Source: Oscillospiraceae bacterium
Lineage (GTDB): Bacteria; Bacillota; Clostridia; Oscillospirales; Oscillospiraceae
NCBI GenBank assembly: GCA_017501805.1
Contig: JAFVWG010000151.1
Span: forward strand, 1-7,400
Direction of reading: 5' to 3'
Length of the DNA: 7,400 bases
The notes under the pieces were generated by a model. That model worked only from the letters and a program-made list of their open reading frames with translations. It was not told the origin of the DNA and ran no database searches. Positions within the stretch are counted from its first letter, which is position 1. Each line of letters starts with the position of its first letter. Positions 1 through 5,865 of this stretch are shown piece by piece. Position numbers and translations under genes: made by a program.

Positions 1-1967
1 ACGACATCACCATCGCAAATACCCTTATTGATATGACCGGCACTTCCTATTCGACCGACTCCGAGGCGCTCAAGTATGACGTTCTGTATCAGATTCCCGC
101 TGCTGCAAGCAACGGCGCTCTGACCGTCAACCTGAACGAGTACAGTCTGGATCTTGACTGCGGCTTCCTCGGAATGGACGAGACGCTTGAGAACTTCGAC
201 CTGACCATCAAGAACGGCACGATCACTTCTTCGTATGCATCCCCCGTGGTCGTTCTGGAAGGCGAGGGCGGCTGCTTCAAGCTCGACAATGCGCAGCTCA
301 CCAACACCGCAGATGCTGCTTCCACCAACACGATCCTCGAAGCGCGTTCCGGCAACGCGTATGCGATCCTGACGAACAGCACGATCAGCTCCGCCTACCG
401 TGCGGCGCTCCAGCTCTTCACCACCTCGCTTACCGGTTCCGAAGACGGACGTCTGTTCTACTGCATCAAGGACTGCGAACTGTCCACCCTCGGCGGTGCG
501 AAGCAGCCTACCATCAATATGCTGACCTCCAATGGCGATGCACATCGCCCGGCTACGGTCATCCTGGACGGCAACACGAGTCTCCGCAATGACCAGGAAG
601 GCAAGTTCGTTTCCGGCTCGATCGATTCGAAGTGGTTCTCCACCACGAAGACCGCTGTGGAAGAGATCGAAGGAAAGCAGATCCATACGATCTCGTCCGA
701 CGCATCCATGCTGACGACTCCTGCTGAAGCCGCAGCTGTGGTCACGTTCGCTGAAATAAGCTTCCCGTTCGCGTCGCTCGAGGATGCGGTTGAGATCGCC
801 GAAGCATTCGGCAGAACCGATGTTGCCGCTACGAAGCTGACGCTGAACAAGGATGTCGAAGTTGCCGAAAGCAGAGCGATCGGCGCTGTCGGACACAAGT
901 CCGCATTCACGATGGACGTCAACGGCAAGACCCTCTCCGGCAAGGCTCTGATCGAGGCGAACGGCGGCAAGGAGACCGTTGTTGACATCACGATGGTCGG
1001 TGAGCTGGGCAACGGCGCTGCGGAGATCGCGCTCTTCGCGCACGCTCCCGCTGTGGTCTATGCTCCCAACAACCACTACGTGATCGACACGACCCGCTAC
1101 TTCACGAACTACAGCCTGAACCTTGCGGAAAACGTCTCCATCAACCTCTACACCGACGGCAAGTACGACGATCCCGATTCCGTCACCTATGTGCAGGACG
1201 GTGTTGATTACCTCATCGAGGCTGTCGGCGAACAGCACGACTGGGTCGTTGACACGCTTGCCGCAAAGGAAATGAGCAAGACCATTGACGCCTACGCAGT
1301 CAAGACCGAAGGCACGACGGTTTACGTCGACTTCGTCAAGGGCGTTTCCGTCAAGGGCTATGTGGATTCCGATCCCGCGTCCGTTGAAACGAACGAGACC
1401 GTCATCAACACGCTGAACGCCACGCTGAAGACCATGCTGGTCTACGGCAAGCTGGCTGAGAAGTATTTTGCCGGCGATCTTACCGATCTGACCCCCGATG
1501 AGCTCGCGGCGATCGGTCTGGAGAGCGTCCCGACCACCGATATGACCAACCTCGTCGCAGGCGAGCGTACCGTCACCGGGATGTGCATCGTTGCGGATGG
1601 TGCGGCGACCGGCTTCTACGGAACCTCTGCTCTTCTGGAGGACACCATCAGCCTCAAGTTCTACTTCTCCGGCAACGAGTTCGAAGGCGCGAAGGCTGCG
1701 ATCGGCAGCGAGGCAGGAACCGTTCTTGAAAAGGTCGGTGATCACTATGTCACCACGGCGTCCGTCTCCGCTAAGGACATCGACTCGGCCGTTACCGTGA
1801 CGATCACCGCTGCTGACGGCGAGACCCTGCTCGGCACCGTGACCGACAGCGTTGAGGCCTACACCGCCCGCGTTCTCGAAAGCGAAACCGCATACAAGCT
1901 GGCGCAGGCTCTCCGTGCTTACGGTGCGGATGCAAAGCGCTTCGCGGAAGCCAAGACCGGTGCATAA
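1..1967 (+). CDS. Large surface/secreted beta-solenoid-like protein, 3' part (5' end outside window)
   Basis: The frame is open from base 3 with no stop, so the first internal ATG (base 33) is probably not the real start and the gene begins upstream. About 655 codons are visible. The N-terminal half has short beta-rich units of the kind seen in parallel beta-helices (for example FDLTIKNGTITSS and TVILDGNTSLRND), with many Thr, Ser, Asn and Gly and few Cys. Further on come a segment reading VKGYVDSD, a helix TMLVYGKLAEKYFAG (about 1432-1476), a strand-rich stretch with ISLKFYFSG, and a C-terminal helix LAQALRAYGADAKRF. The paired YG-A-F helices recall C-terminal modules that I associate with large exported proteins of gut Clostridia; this is recall, not a search. 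No LPxTG sorting motif or C-terminal membrane anchor is present, so any anchor must lie upstream or be absent. An exported adhesin or glycan-associated protein is likely; the exact function is unknown. Confidence 0.8.
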   Translation, partial: DITIANTLIDMTGTSYSTDSEALKYDVLYQIPAAASNGALTVNLNEYSLDLDCGFLGMDETLENFDLTIKNGTITSSYASPVVVLEGEGGCFKLDNAQLTNTADAASTNTILEARSGNAYAILTNSTISSAYRAALQLFTTSLTGSEDGRLFYCIKDCELSTLGGAKQPTINMLTSNGDAHRPATVILDGNTSLRNDQEGKFVSGSIDSKWFSTTKTAVEEIEGKQIHTISSDASMLTTPAEAAAVVTFAEISFPFASLEDAVEIAEAFGRTDVAATKLTLNKDVEVAESRAIGAVGHKSAFTMDVNGKTLSGKALIEANGGKETVVDITMVGELGNGAAEIALFAHAPAVVYAPNNHYVIDTTRYFTNYSLNLAENVSINLYTDGKYDDPDSVTYVQDGVDYLIEAVGEQHDWVVDTLAAKEMSKTIDAYAVKTEGTTVYVDFVKGVSVKGYVDSDPASVETNETVINTLNATLKTMLVYGKLAEKYFAGDLTDLTPDELAAIGLESVPTTDMTNLVAGERTVTGMCIVADGAATGFYGTSALLEDTISLKFYFSGNEFEGAKAAIGSEAGTVLEKVGDHYVTTASVSAKDIDSAVTVTITAADGETLLGTVTDSVEAYTARVLESETAYKLAQALRAYGADAKRFAEAKTGA

Positions 1968-1980
1968 TCTTTCCTAAAGC

Positions 1981-2015
1981 AAAAAACAAGGCAGCATCTG
2001 CTGCCTTGTTTTTTT
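1981..2015 (+). terminator. Intrinsic terminator of the surface-protein gene
   Basis: A perfect inverted repeat, CAAGGCAGC (1987-1995) with GCTGCCTTG (2000-2008), encloses the loop ATCT. It is followed by seven T (2009-2015) and preceded by six A (1981-1986). It lies 13 bases after the TAA of the surface-protein gene. Because the left flank is an A-run, the hairpin also has a U-run when read on the minus strand and could work in both directions, but no minus-strand gene is seen to need it. Confidence 0.92.
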
Positions 2016-2097
2016 GTGCGGGATCCGGTGTGTTTTACGGACGCACGACCTGAAAAAGTATAATTGAAAACAGCGGAAAACTTTTTATAGAAAATGA

Positions 2098-2126
2098 TTG
2101 ACTTTCCCGTGCCTGTGTGATAGTAT
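2098..2126 (+). promoter_or_regulatory. Sigma-A-like promoter for tRNA-Leu
   Basis: TTGACT (2098-2103) and TAGTAT (2121-2126) are separated by 17 bases. They match the consensus hexamers at 5 of 6 and 4 of 6 positions. Transcription would start near 2133, about 20 bases before the mature 5' end of the tRNA, which leaves a short leader for RNase P to remove. Confidence 0.75.
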
Positions 2127-2153
2127 ATGTGGGCAGTCGAAAGACGCAGATAT

Positions 2154-2241
2154 GCACGAGTGGTGGAATTGGCAGACTCGCTAGATTCAGGTTCTAGTGT
2201 CCACTCCGGACGTGCGGGTTCAAGTCCCGCCTCGTGCACCA
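2154..2241 (+). tRNA. tRNA-Leu, anticodon CAG
   Basis: The 88-base gene folds as a class II tRNA. The acceptor stem is GCACGAG (2154-2160) with CTCGTGC (2231-2237), followed by discriminator A (2238) and an encoded CCA (2239-2241). The D arm carries GGAATTGGCAGAC, typical of tRNA-Leu. The anticodon stem CTAGA/TCTAG closes the loop TTCAGGT, putting CAG at 2188-2190, which reads CUG codons. The long variable arm has the stem GTCC/GGAC. The T arm is GCGGG-TTCAAGT-CCCGC. All stems pair without mismatch, so it looks functional. It sits alone between its own promoter and terminator. Confidence 0.98.
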
Positions 2242-2246
2242 AAAAA

Positions 2247-2283
2247 CGACAAGATTCGAGAGGATCTTGTCGTTTTTCTTTTT
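2247..2283 (+). terminator. Terminator of the tRNA-Leu unit
   Basis: An 11-bp stem runs from 2247-2257 to 2262-2272 (outer part CGACAAGAT with ATCTTGTCG, plus one inner T-G and one C-G pair). It closes a GAGA tetraloop (2258-2261) of the stable GNRA type. A T-rich tract, TTTTTCTTTTT, follows at 2273-2283. The stem begins only six bases after the CCA end of the tRNA. Confidence 0.92.
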
Positions 2284-2314
2284 ACAGCTTTGCTGATTAT
2301 ATTGTTTTTGATCG

Positions 2315-2343
2315 GACACAGCAGATGCGGCTGTGTCTTTTTT
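2315..2343 (+). terminator. Second hairpin terminator between tRNA-Leu and feoA
   Basis: GACACAGC (2315-2322) pairs with GCTGTGTC (2330-2337) around a seven-base loop, followed by six T (2338-2343). It lies 31 bases after the tRNA terminator and 11 bases before the feoA -35 box. No gene lies between the two terminators, so it is best read as a tandem back-up that insulates the feo promoter from tRNA read-through. It has a T-run only in the plus direction. Confidence 0.8.
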
Positions 2344-2354
2344 GAAAATGAGGA

Positions 2355-2383
2355 TTGACAAAGGGAGTTAGCTATGGTAAACT
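2355..2383 (+). promoter_or_regulatory. feoA promoter, sigma-A-like
   Basis: TTGACA (2355-2360, perfect) and TAAACT (2378-2383, 4 of 6) are separated by 17 bases. Transcription would start near 2390, giving a feoA leader of about 50 bases. The spacer and the whole -10 box are covered by an operator-like palindrome (2366-2383), and a second copy (2393-2410) begins within a few bases of the predicted start. A bound repressor would therefore block polymerase directly. Confidence 0.75.
2366..2383. promoter_or_regulatory. Operator-like palindrome 1 (over the feoA -10 region)
   Basis: AGTTAGC-TATG-GTAAACT is an 18-bp imperfect inverted repeat in which five of the seven outer positions pair. It shares the arrangement and left half-site of the two better copies at 2393 and 2697. 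Its right half coincides with the feoA -10 box. It is the weakest of the three, probably because the right arm also serves as the -10. The binding protein is not known; a metal-responsive repressor is inferred from the feo context. Confidence 0.6.
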
Positions 2384-2445
2384 TACTGCGTTGGTTAGCC
2401 GATGCTAACCGAACTCGATCAAAGAAAGACAGGTGTCGTGTATGA
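2374..2445 (+). CDS. Possible 23-codon micro-ORF overlapping the feoA start (tentative)
   Basis: ATG at 2374 opens a 23-residue frame beginning MVNLLRWLADANR and ending in a basic, Cys-containing tail (KKDRCRV). GGGAG (2363-2367) lies six bases upstream as a plausible ribosome binding site. The TGA (2443-2445) overlaps the feoA ATG as ATGA, the usual form of translational coupling. Against it, the predicted feoA transcript starts near 2390, after this ATG, so the ORF would need a longer transcript. The sequence GGAGTTAGC, which supplies the binding site, also recurs in the operator before feoB, so it may exist for another reason. I do not recognise the peptide. Confidence 0.3.
   Translation: MVNLLRWLADANRTRSKKDRCRV
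2393..2410. promoter_or_regulatory. Operator-like palindrome 2 (start of the feoA transcript)
   Basis: GGTTAGC-CGAT-GCTAACC is a perfect 7-4-7 inverted repeat of 18 bp, centred 27 bp downstream of palindrome 1. It begins about three bases after the predicted feoA transcription start, a normal place for a repressor operator. In RNA it would form a 7-bp hairpin with a 4-base loop, but there is no T-run, so it is not a terminator. The half-site GGTTAG resembles the DtxR/IdeR half-site, yet the gap between half-sites is larger than in the classical box, so the regulator is uncertain. Confidence 0.72.
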
Positions 2446-2654
2446 ATCTGCTTCAGGCTGACGAAGGTCGGGAATATATCATCCGAAGCATCGAAACGGA
2501 CGATGAAGAGCTCAAGGCTTTTTTGTTCTCTCTCGGTTGCTATTCCGGAGAGGGGATCACGGTCGTTGCCTTCCGCAGGGGCGGCTGCACCGTTTCGATC
2601 AAGGACGGCAGATACAGCATTGACAATCAGCTGGCAGAAGCCATTAAGATCTGA
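2442..2654 (+). CDS. feoA: FeoA family protein, ferrous iron transport
   Basis: The product is a 70-residue, cytosolic SH3-like beta-barrel protein of the FeoA family, thought to bind FeoB and modulate its Fe(II) transport. The sequence shows the usual small-domain pattern: LFSLGCYSGEGITVV (about 28-42), a turn RRGGCTVSIKDGRYSI (about 45-60) and the end LAEAIKI. The size is normal for a single-domain FeoA. ATG 2442 is chosen because AGGTG (2431-2435) lies six bases upstream; a GTG in frame at 2433 would overlap that site. It is the first recognised gene of the feo cluster, about 52 bases after the predicted transcription start and downstream of two operator-like palindromes. A terminator-like hairpin separates it from feoB. 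FeoA identity is based on family pattern and on the adjacent feoB. Confidence 0.9.
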   Translation: MNLLQADEGREYIIRSIETDDEELKAFLFSLGCYSGEGITVVAFRRGGCTVSIKDGRYSIDNQLAEAIKI

Positions 2655-2660
2655 TCTATT

Positions 2661-2689
2661 AAAATATAGCGGCAGAGCTATATTTTTTT
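2661..2689 (+). terminator. Terminator-like hairpin between feoA and feoB
   Basis: AAAATATAGC (2661-2670) pairs perfectly with GCTATATTTT (2677-2686) around GGCAGA, and the T-run extends to 2689. It starts seven bases after the feoA stop. The stem is A/T-rich with only two G-C pairs, next to the loop, so termination may be partial. It could lower feoB expression relative to feoA or isolate feoB under its own promoter; the operator directly downstream favours the second. Confidence 0.7.
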
Positions 2690-2717
2690 GAATAGGAGTT
2701 AGCACTGACTAACTAAT
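2688..2717 (+). promoter_or_regulatory. Possible second promoter, directly before feoB
   Basis: TTGAAT (2688-2693) can pair with ACTAAT (2712-2717, 18-base spacer, 4 of 6 consensus) or with TAACTA (2710-2715, 16-base spacer). Neither is a strong -10. Support comes from similarity to the feoA promoter: in both, a TTGA-type -35 is followed within 2-3 bases by GGAGTTAGC and then the operator palindrome. The position just after a terminator-like hairpin also fits. Confidence 0.4.
2697..2714. promoter_or_regulatory. Operator-like palindrome 3 (upstream of feoB)
   Basis: AGTTAGC-ACTG-ACTAACT has the same 18-bp, 7-4-7 layout as the two sites before feoA, with six of seven outer positions pairing. 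It lies 26 bases before the feoB start, across the weak promoter at 2688-2717. A third copy beside the second gene of the same pathway argues that the repeat is a specific operator and not chance. Confidence 0.68.
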
Positions 2718-2740
2718 GTGTGTTATAAGGAGGATGCATG

Positions 2741-4753
2741 ATGAGAATTGCCTTGACGGGGAATCCCAATTCCGGCAAAACAACTATGTACAATGCGCTG
2801 ACCGGCAGAAATGAAAAGGTCGGAAACTGGGCAGGGGTTACCGTAGAGCGGAAAGAACACCCCATTAAAAAGGCTTACAGCAAGGGCTGTGAGGAGCTGA
2901 TCGCAGTTGACCTTCCGGGGGCGTATTCCATGTCGCCGTTTACTTCGGAGGAAAGCATCACGAGCTCCTATGTGAAAAAAGAGGATCCCGATGTTATCAT
3001 CAATATCGTGGACGCTTCCAATCTCAGCCGCTCCCTGTTTTTCACCACACAGCTTCTGGAGCTGGGCGTGCCTGTTGTCGTTGCGCTGAACAAAAGCGAC
3101 ATCAACGAGAAGAAGGGCACGAAGATCGATGTGCAGAAGCTTTCCGAGAAACTTGCCTGCCCCGTGGTCGAGACGGTCTCTGTTTCCGCGGATGGACTGC
3201 AGGCGGTCGTTGACGCCGCCGTTGCACAGGCAGGGAAGGATCAGAAAGCGGTTTATTCCCAGGGAAATATCGACCTTACAAGCAAGGAGGCGGTCGAGGC
3301 CGCTGACCGTAAGCGCTTTGAATTTGTCAATAAGGTCGTCAAGTCGGTCGAGACCAGAAAGATCCTCACAAAGGACAAGAATCTCGGCGATAAGATCGAC
3401 GCTGTTCTTACGAACAAGTGGCTCGGTATTCCGATCTTCGCGGTCGTGATGTACCTCGTCTTCCAGATATCACAGGTTTGGGTCGGAACACCCATTGCGG
3501 ATTTGCTCGTCGGATGGCTGGAAGGCTTCCAGGGATGGGTAGGCGGACTTCTCGGCGATGCAAACCCGCTGCTCTCTGCGGTCCTTGTGGACGGCGTCAT
3601 CGGCGGCGTTGTTGCCGTTGTCGGCTTCCTGCCGCTGGTCATGGTGATGTACTTCCTCATTGCTCTGCTGGAAGACTGCGGCTATATGTCGCGCGTTGCG
3701 GTTGTCCTTGACCCGATCTTCAAAAAGGTCGGCCTTTCCGGCAAGTCGGTCATACCGTTCGTGATCACGATCGGCTGTGCTGTCCCCGGAATTATGGCGA
3801 GCCGTACGATCCGAAACGAACGGGAGCGCAGAGCAACGGCGATGCTCGCTCCGTTTATGCCCTGCGGCGCGAAGATCCCCGTCATCGCACTGTTCGCGGG
3901 TGCGTTCTTCGATGATGCGGGCTGGGTCAGCACGCTGATGTACCTCTCGGGCATCGTGCTCATTTTCCTTGGCGCGCTGCTGGTGAACAAAATCACGGGC
4001 TACAAGGCGAGAAAGTCCTTCTTCATCATCGAGCTGCCCGAATACAAGGCACCTTCGCTTTGGGGCGCATTCAAGTCCATGTGCAGCCGCGGCTGGGCGT
4101 ACATTGTGAAGGCCGCAACCATCATCCTCCTTTGCAATATGGCGGTGCAGCTGATGCAGACCTTCACCTGGAGCCTCAGCGTTGCGGAAAGCGCCGATGC
4201 TTCGATCCTTGCTTCAATCGCGGGACCGTTTGCATACATCCTCGTTCCGATCGTCGGCGTGCTCAGCTGGCAGCTTGCAGCAGCCGCCGTTACGGGCTTC
4301 ATCGCGAAGGAAAACGTCGTCGGTACGCTTGCTGTCTGCTTCGTCGGACTTGAGAATCTGATCGACACCGAAGAGCTTGCCCTCGTGGAAGGCGCGGGCG
4401 CAGAGGTTGCAACGGTCTTTGCCATCACGAAGGTCGCAGCACTTGCTTACCTGATGTTCAACCTCTACACGCCGCCCTGCTTTGCCGCCATCGGCGCAAT
4501 GAATGCGGAAATGAAGAGCGCGAAATGGCTCTGGGGCGGAATCGGACTTCAGCTCGGCGTGGGTTACACGGTCGCGTACCTGGTCTACACCGTAGGAACC
4601 CTCATCACAGCTCCCGCCACGCTGAATGTCGGCGCCGCGATCGCAGGACTCGTCATCGTTGCCGCAATGACGGCCGCTGTTGCGGGACTGATCGGCAACG
4701 CAAATAAGAAGCTGAAGGAAGAGTATGCCTTGAAGGCTGCTAAGAAGGTGTGA
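2741..4753 (+). CDS. feoB: FeoB, ferrous iron transport GTPase/permease
   Basis: The 670-residue product is the inner-membrane Fe(II) transporter FeoB. The N-terminal G domain shows G1 GNPNSGKT (7-14), the G2 threonine in GVTVE (T34), G3 DLPG (57-60), G4 NKSD (117-120) and a G5-like SADG near 150. From about residue 225 onward the protein is a polytopic membrane domain with the two conserved Gate regions: GCAVPGIMASRTI (from 345) with PFMPCGAKIPV (C375), and FIAKENVVGTL with KE at 523-524. ATG 2741 is chosen over the adjacent ATG 2738 because it lies seven bases after AAGGAGG (2727-2733). The length fits a compact FeoB. The 3' end overlaps the next gene by one base, indicating coupled translation. 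Regulation is probably by the operator at 2697-2714 and by read-through from feoA. Confidence 0.98.
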   Translation: MRIALTGNPNSGKTTMYNALTGRNEKVGNWAGVTVERKEHPIKKAYSKGCEELIAVDLPGAYSMSPFTSEESITSSYVKKEDPDVIINIVDASNLSRSLFFTTQLLELGVPVVVALNKSDINEKKGTKIDVQKLSEKLACPVVETVSVSADGLQAVVDAAVAQAGKDQKAVYSQGNIDLTSKEAVEAADRKRFEFVNKVVKSVETRKILTKDKNLGDKIDAVLTNKWLGIPIFAVVMYLVFQISQVWVGTPIADLLVGWLEGFQGWVGGLLGDANPLLSAVLVDGVIGGVVAVVGFLPLVMVMYFLIALLEDCGYMSRVAVVLDPIFKKVGLSGKSVIPFVITIGCAVPGIMASRTIRNERERRATAMLAPFMPCGAKIPVIALFAGAFFDDAGWVSTLMYLSGIVLIFLGALLVNKITGYKARKSFFIIELPEYKAPSLWGAFKSMCSRGWAYIVKAATIILLCNMAVQLMQTFTWSLSVAESADASILASIAGPFAYILVPIVGVLSWQLAAAAVTGFIAKENVVGTLAVCFVGLENLIDTEELALVEGAGAEVATVFAITKVAALAYLMFNLYTPPCFAAIGAMNAEMKSAKWLWGGIGLQLGVGYTVAYLVYTVGTLITAPATLNVGAAIAGLVIVAAMTAAVAGLIGNANKKLKEEYALKAAKKV

Positions 4754-4953
4754 TGATGACAAATATCATTCTGGTGGTCGTTCTTCTGCTGATCGCAGGA
4801 GGCGCGGGACTGTACCTGTACAGAGCGAAAAAAAGCGGACAGCATTGTGTCGGCTGTCCTCACGCCAAGCAGTGCGGAGGTAAAACCTGCCACTGCGGCG
4901 AGAATAAGGGATCATCCTCTTATTGCAAAAATGCGGGACACTCAGCTGGCTGA
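4753..4953 (+). CDS. FeoB-associated Cys-rich membrane protein
   Basis: This is a small protein of 66 residues from ATG 4753, or 65 from ATG 4756. An N-terminal transmembrane helix (NIILVVVLLLIAGGAGLYLY) is followed by basic residues, which suggests the tail faces the cytoplasm. The tail has six Cys in the pattern CVGCPHAKQC...CHC...C, a likely metal- or redox-active site. Proteins of this form downstream of feoB are the FeoB-associated Cys-rich family (often misnamed virus attachment protein p12); an accessory role in Fe(II) handling is inferred. The first ATG overlaps the feoB TGA. The ribosome binding site AAGGTG (4745-4750) gives better spacing to the second ATG. The last codons and the stop lie inside the terminator stem. 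Confidence 0.88.
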   Translation: MMTNIILVVVLLLIAGGAGLYLYRAKKSGQHCVGCPHAKQCGGKTCHCGENKGSSSYCKNAGHSAG

Positions 4954-4976
4954 GTGTCCCGTGTTGTTTTTATTTT
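4935..4976. terminator. Terminator between feo operon and minus-strand gene, probably bidirectional
   Basis: GGGACACTCAG (4935-4945) and CTGAGTGTCCC (4950-4960) form a perfect 11-bp stem around CTGG. On the plus strand a T-rich tract with TTTTTATTTT follows (to 4976). On the minus strand the stem is followed by GCATTTTTGC, so the same hairpin can end the convergent gene. It contains the stop of the Cys-rich protein gene and begins just beyond the 3' end of the minus-strand gene. Confidence 0.9.
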
Positions 4977-5674
4977 GCAAGCCAGTCAAAGACCTCGGGA
5001 AGCTCACCGTCCACATCCGGGTGGAACTGCGTGCCGATGATTCGGTCACCGACCTCGATCGCCTCGATGATGCCGTCCGGTGCTCTGCCCGTCACGGTGA
5101 CGCCGAGGGCAGGGGATTCAATGTGGCAGACATGGTACGATGCACCGAAGACTTCCGTGCGGTCGTAGATCTTCGCAAGCTGGGAATCCTCGGTCAGATA
5201 GACCGGGTGCTTGCACGCGTCCTTGTTTCCGCGCGGCAGGATATCCAGCGGCTTATGCCCTTCGACCTTGCCGAGGAAGCGATCGTTGAGTTCGATATAA
5301 AGCTCCGCAAGAGTTCCGGTCCAGCCGCGCTTTTCCGCTTCGTGCTTCAGCGCGAAGTAGGCGTTAATGCTCTGCGCGCCGAGGCAGATGCCGAGCAGCT
5401 TTTTGCCCGTTTTAACAGCGTGGTCGATCACTTCAATATGATACGGCTGCGTGATGAATCCGCCCTGCAGGATGAAAGCGTCGCAAAGCTCCAATATGTC
5501 CGTTTTGATCCTGTTTTCGATGGGCAGAACGCCGATCGGGAGCAGCCCTGCTTCATAGGCGCGGACGCAGTAGGTGTCGGTAAAGCAATAAAAATCCATA
5601 TACCGGTTGTCCGTTGAGCCAAAGGGCTGCCTGAGCGTGGGGACGATGCCTACAGTTACTTTGTTGTTGTACAT
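4970..5674 (-). CDS. Class I glutamine amidotransferase-like / peptidase C26 (gamma-glutamyl hydrolase type)
   Basis: The 234-residue soluble protein has the class I GATase fold pattern. These are an N-terminal strand VGIVPTL, an oxyanion region ILQGGFITQPYH (68-79), the nucleophile elbow LLGICLGAQ with Cys97, and QFHPD with His218 near the C-terminus. Closest in layout are the PuuD-like gamma-glutamyl-gamma-aminobutyrate hydrolases, which cleave gamma-glutamyl amides. Two features differ from the common pattern: the elbow reads GICLGAQ instead of GICRGMQ, and the acidic triad residue after His is Asp220 instead of the usual Glu. The substrate therefore cannot be assigned. No synthetase partner or ammonia acceptor is adjacent. 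The gene is monocistronic, converges on the feo operon and shares its terminator. The start ATG has only a weak binding site (AAGAAG, about 9 bases upstream). Confidence 0.88.
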   Translation of the reverse strand: MYNNKVTVGIVPTLRQPFGSTDNRYMDFYCFTDTYCVRAYEAGLLPIGVLPIENRIKTDILELCDAFILQGGFITQPYHIEVIDHAVKTGKKLLGICLGAQSINAYFALKHEAEKRGWTGTLAELYIELNDRFLGKVEGHKPLDILPRGNKDACKHPVYLTEDSQLAKIYDRTEVFGASYHVCHIESPALGVTVTGRAPDGIIEAIEVGDRIIGTQFHPDVDGELPEVFDWLAK

Positions 5675-5708
5675 AGGCTACATCTTCTTTCGTTTGATGA
5701 TCACTGCT

Positions 5709-5737
5709 TTTGTAGCACGGATGCCCGATTTTGTCAA
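5709..5737 (-). promoter_or_regulatory. Promoter of the C26 peptidase-like gene
   Basis: Read on the minus strand, TTGACA (plus-strand 5732-5737) is followed after 17 bases by TACAAA (5709-5714), which is preceded by TGC, an extended -10. Transcription would start near 5702, about 28 bases before the ATG. Confidence 0.7.
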
Positions 5738-5781
5738 GCCGCTGCATGTTCGGAAAAATCTTCGATTTTTTCACAAATTCT

Positions 5782-5810
5782 TTGCGCTATCTATTCCGCT
5801 GTGCTATAAT
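5782..5810 (+). promoter_or_regulatory. Promoter of the GDPD-like/PHP unit
   Basis: A perfect TATAAT (5805-5810) preceded by TGC makes an extended -10. The -35 TTGCGC (5782-5787) is weak (3 of 6) but at the ideal 17-base spacing. Upstream is a very A/T-rich stretch (about 5754-5780) that could act as an UP element. Transcription would start near 5817. It diverges from the promoter of the minus-strand gene about 45 bp away. Confidence 0.75.
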
Positions 5811-5865
5811 CAAGAGGAATTATCTCGAAAGGGTGTTGACGCATATGTTCCAGGAGAATGTTACG

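Noticed and set aside
2059..2064. Perfect TATAAT upstream of the tRNA
   Set aside because: No acceptable -35 at 16-18 bases, and a better promoter (2098-2126) lies at the right distance from the tRNA.
2433..2441. GTG start for feoA three codons earlier
   Set aside because: It overlaps the AGGTG binding site used by ATG 2442 and adds residues not typical of FeoA.
4847..5617. 256-codon plus-strand frame opposite the amidotransferase-like gene
   Set aside because: It is antisense to a gene with clear catalytic motifs, its composition is that of a complement frame, and no ribosome binding site or family pattern was seen.
5753..5772. Inverted repeat GAAAAATC-TTC-GATTTTTTC in the divergent promoter region
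   Set aside because: It is short, has a bulge and is almost all A/T, with the T-run inside the stem. No transcript needs ending here; an A/T-rich UP element is simpler.
5731..5844. Far upstream start (5731) for the GDPD-like gene
   Set aside because: It would place the N-terminus across the promoters of both divergent genes, before the predicted transcription start at about 5817. ATG 5866 has AGGAG at good spacing.
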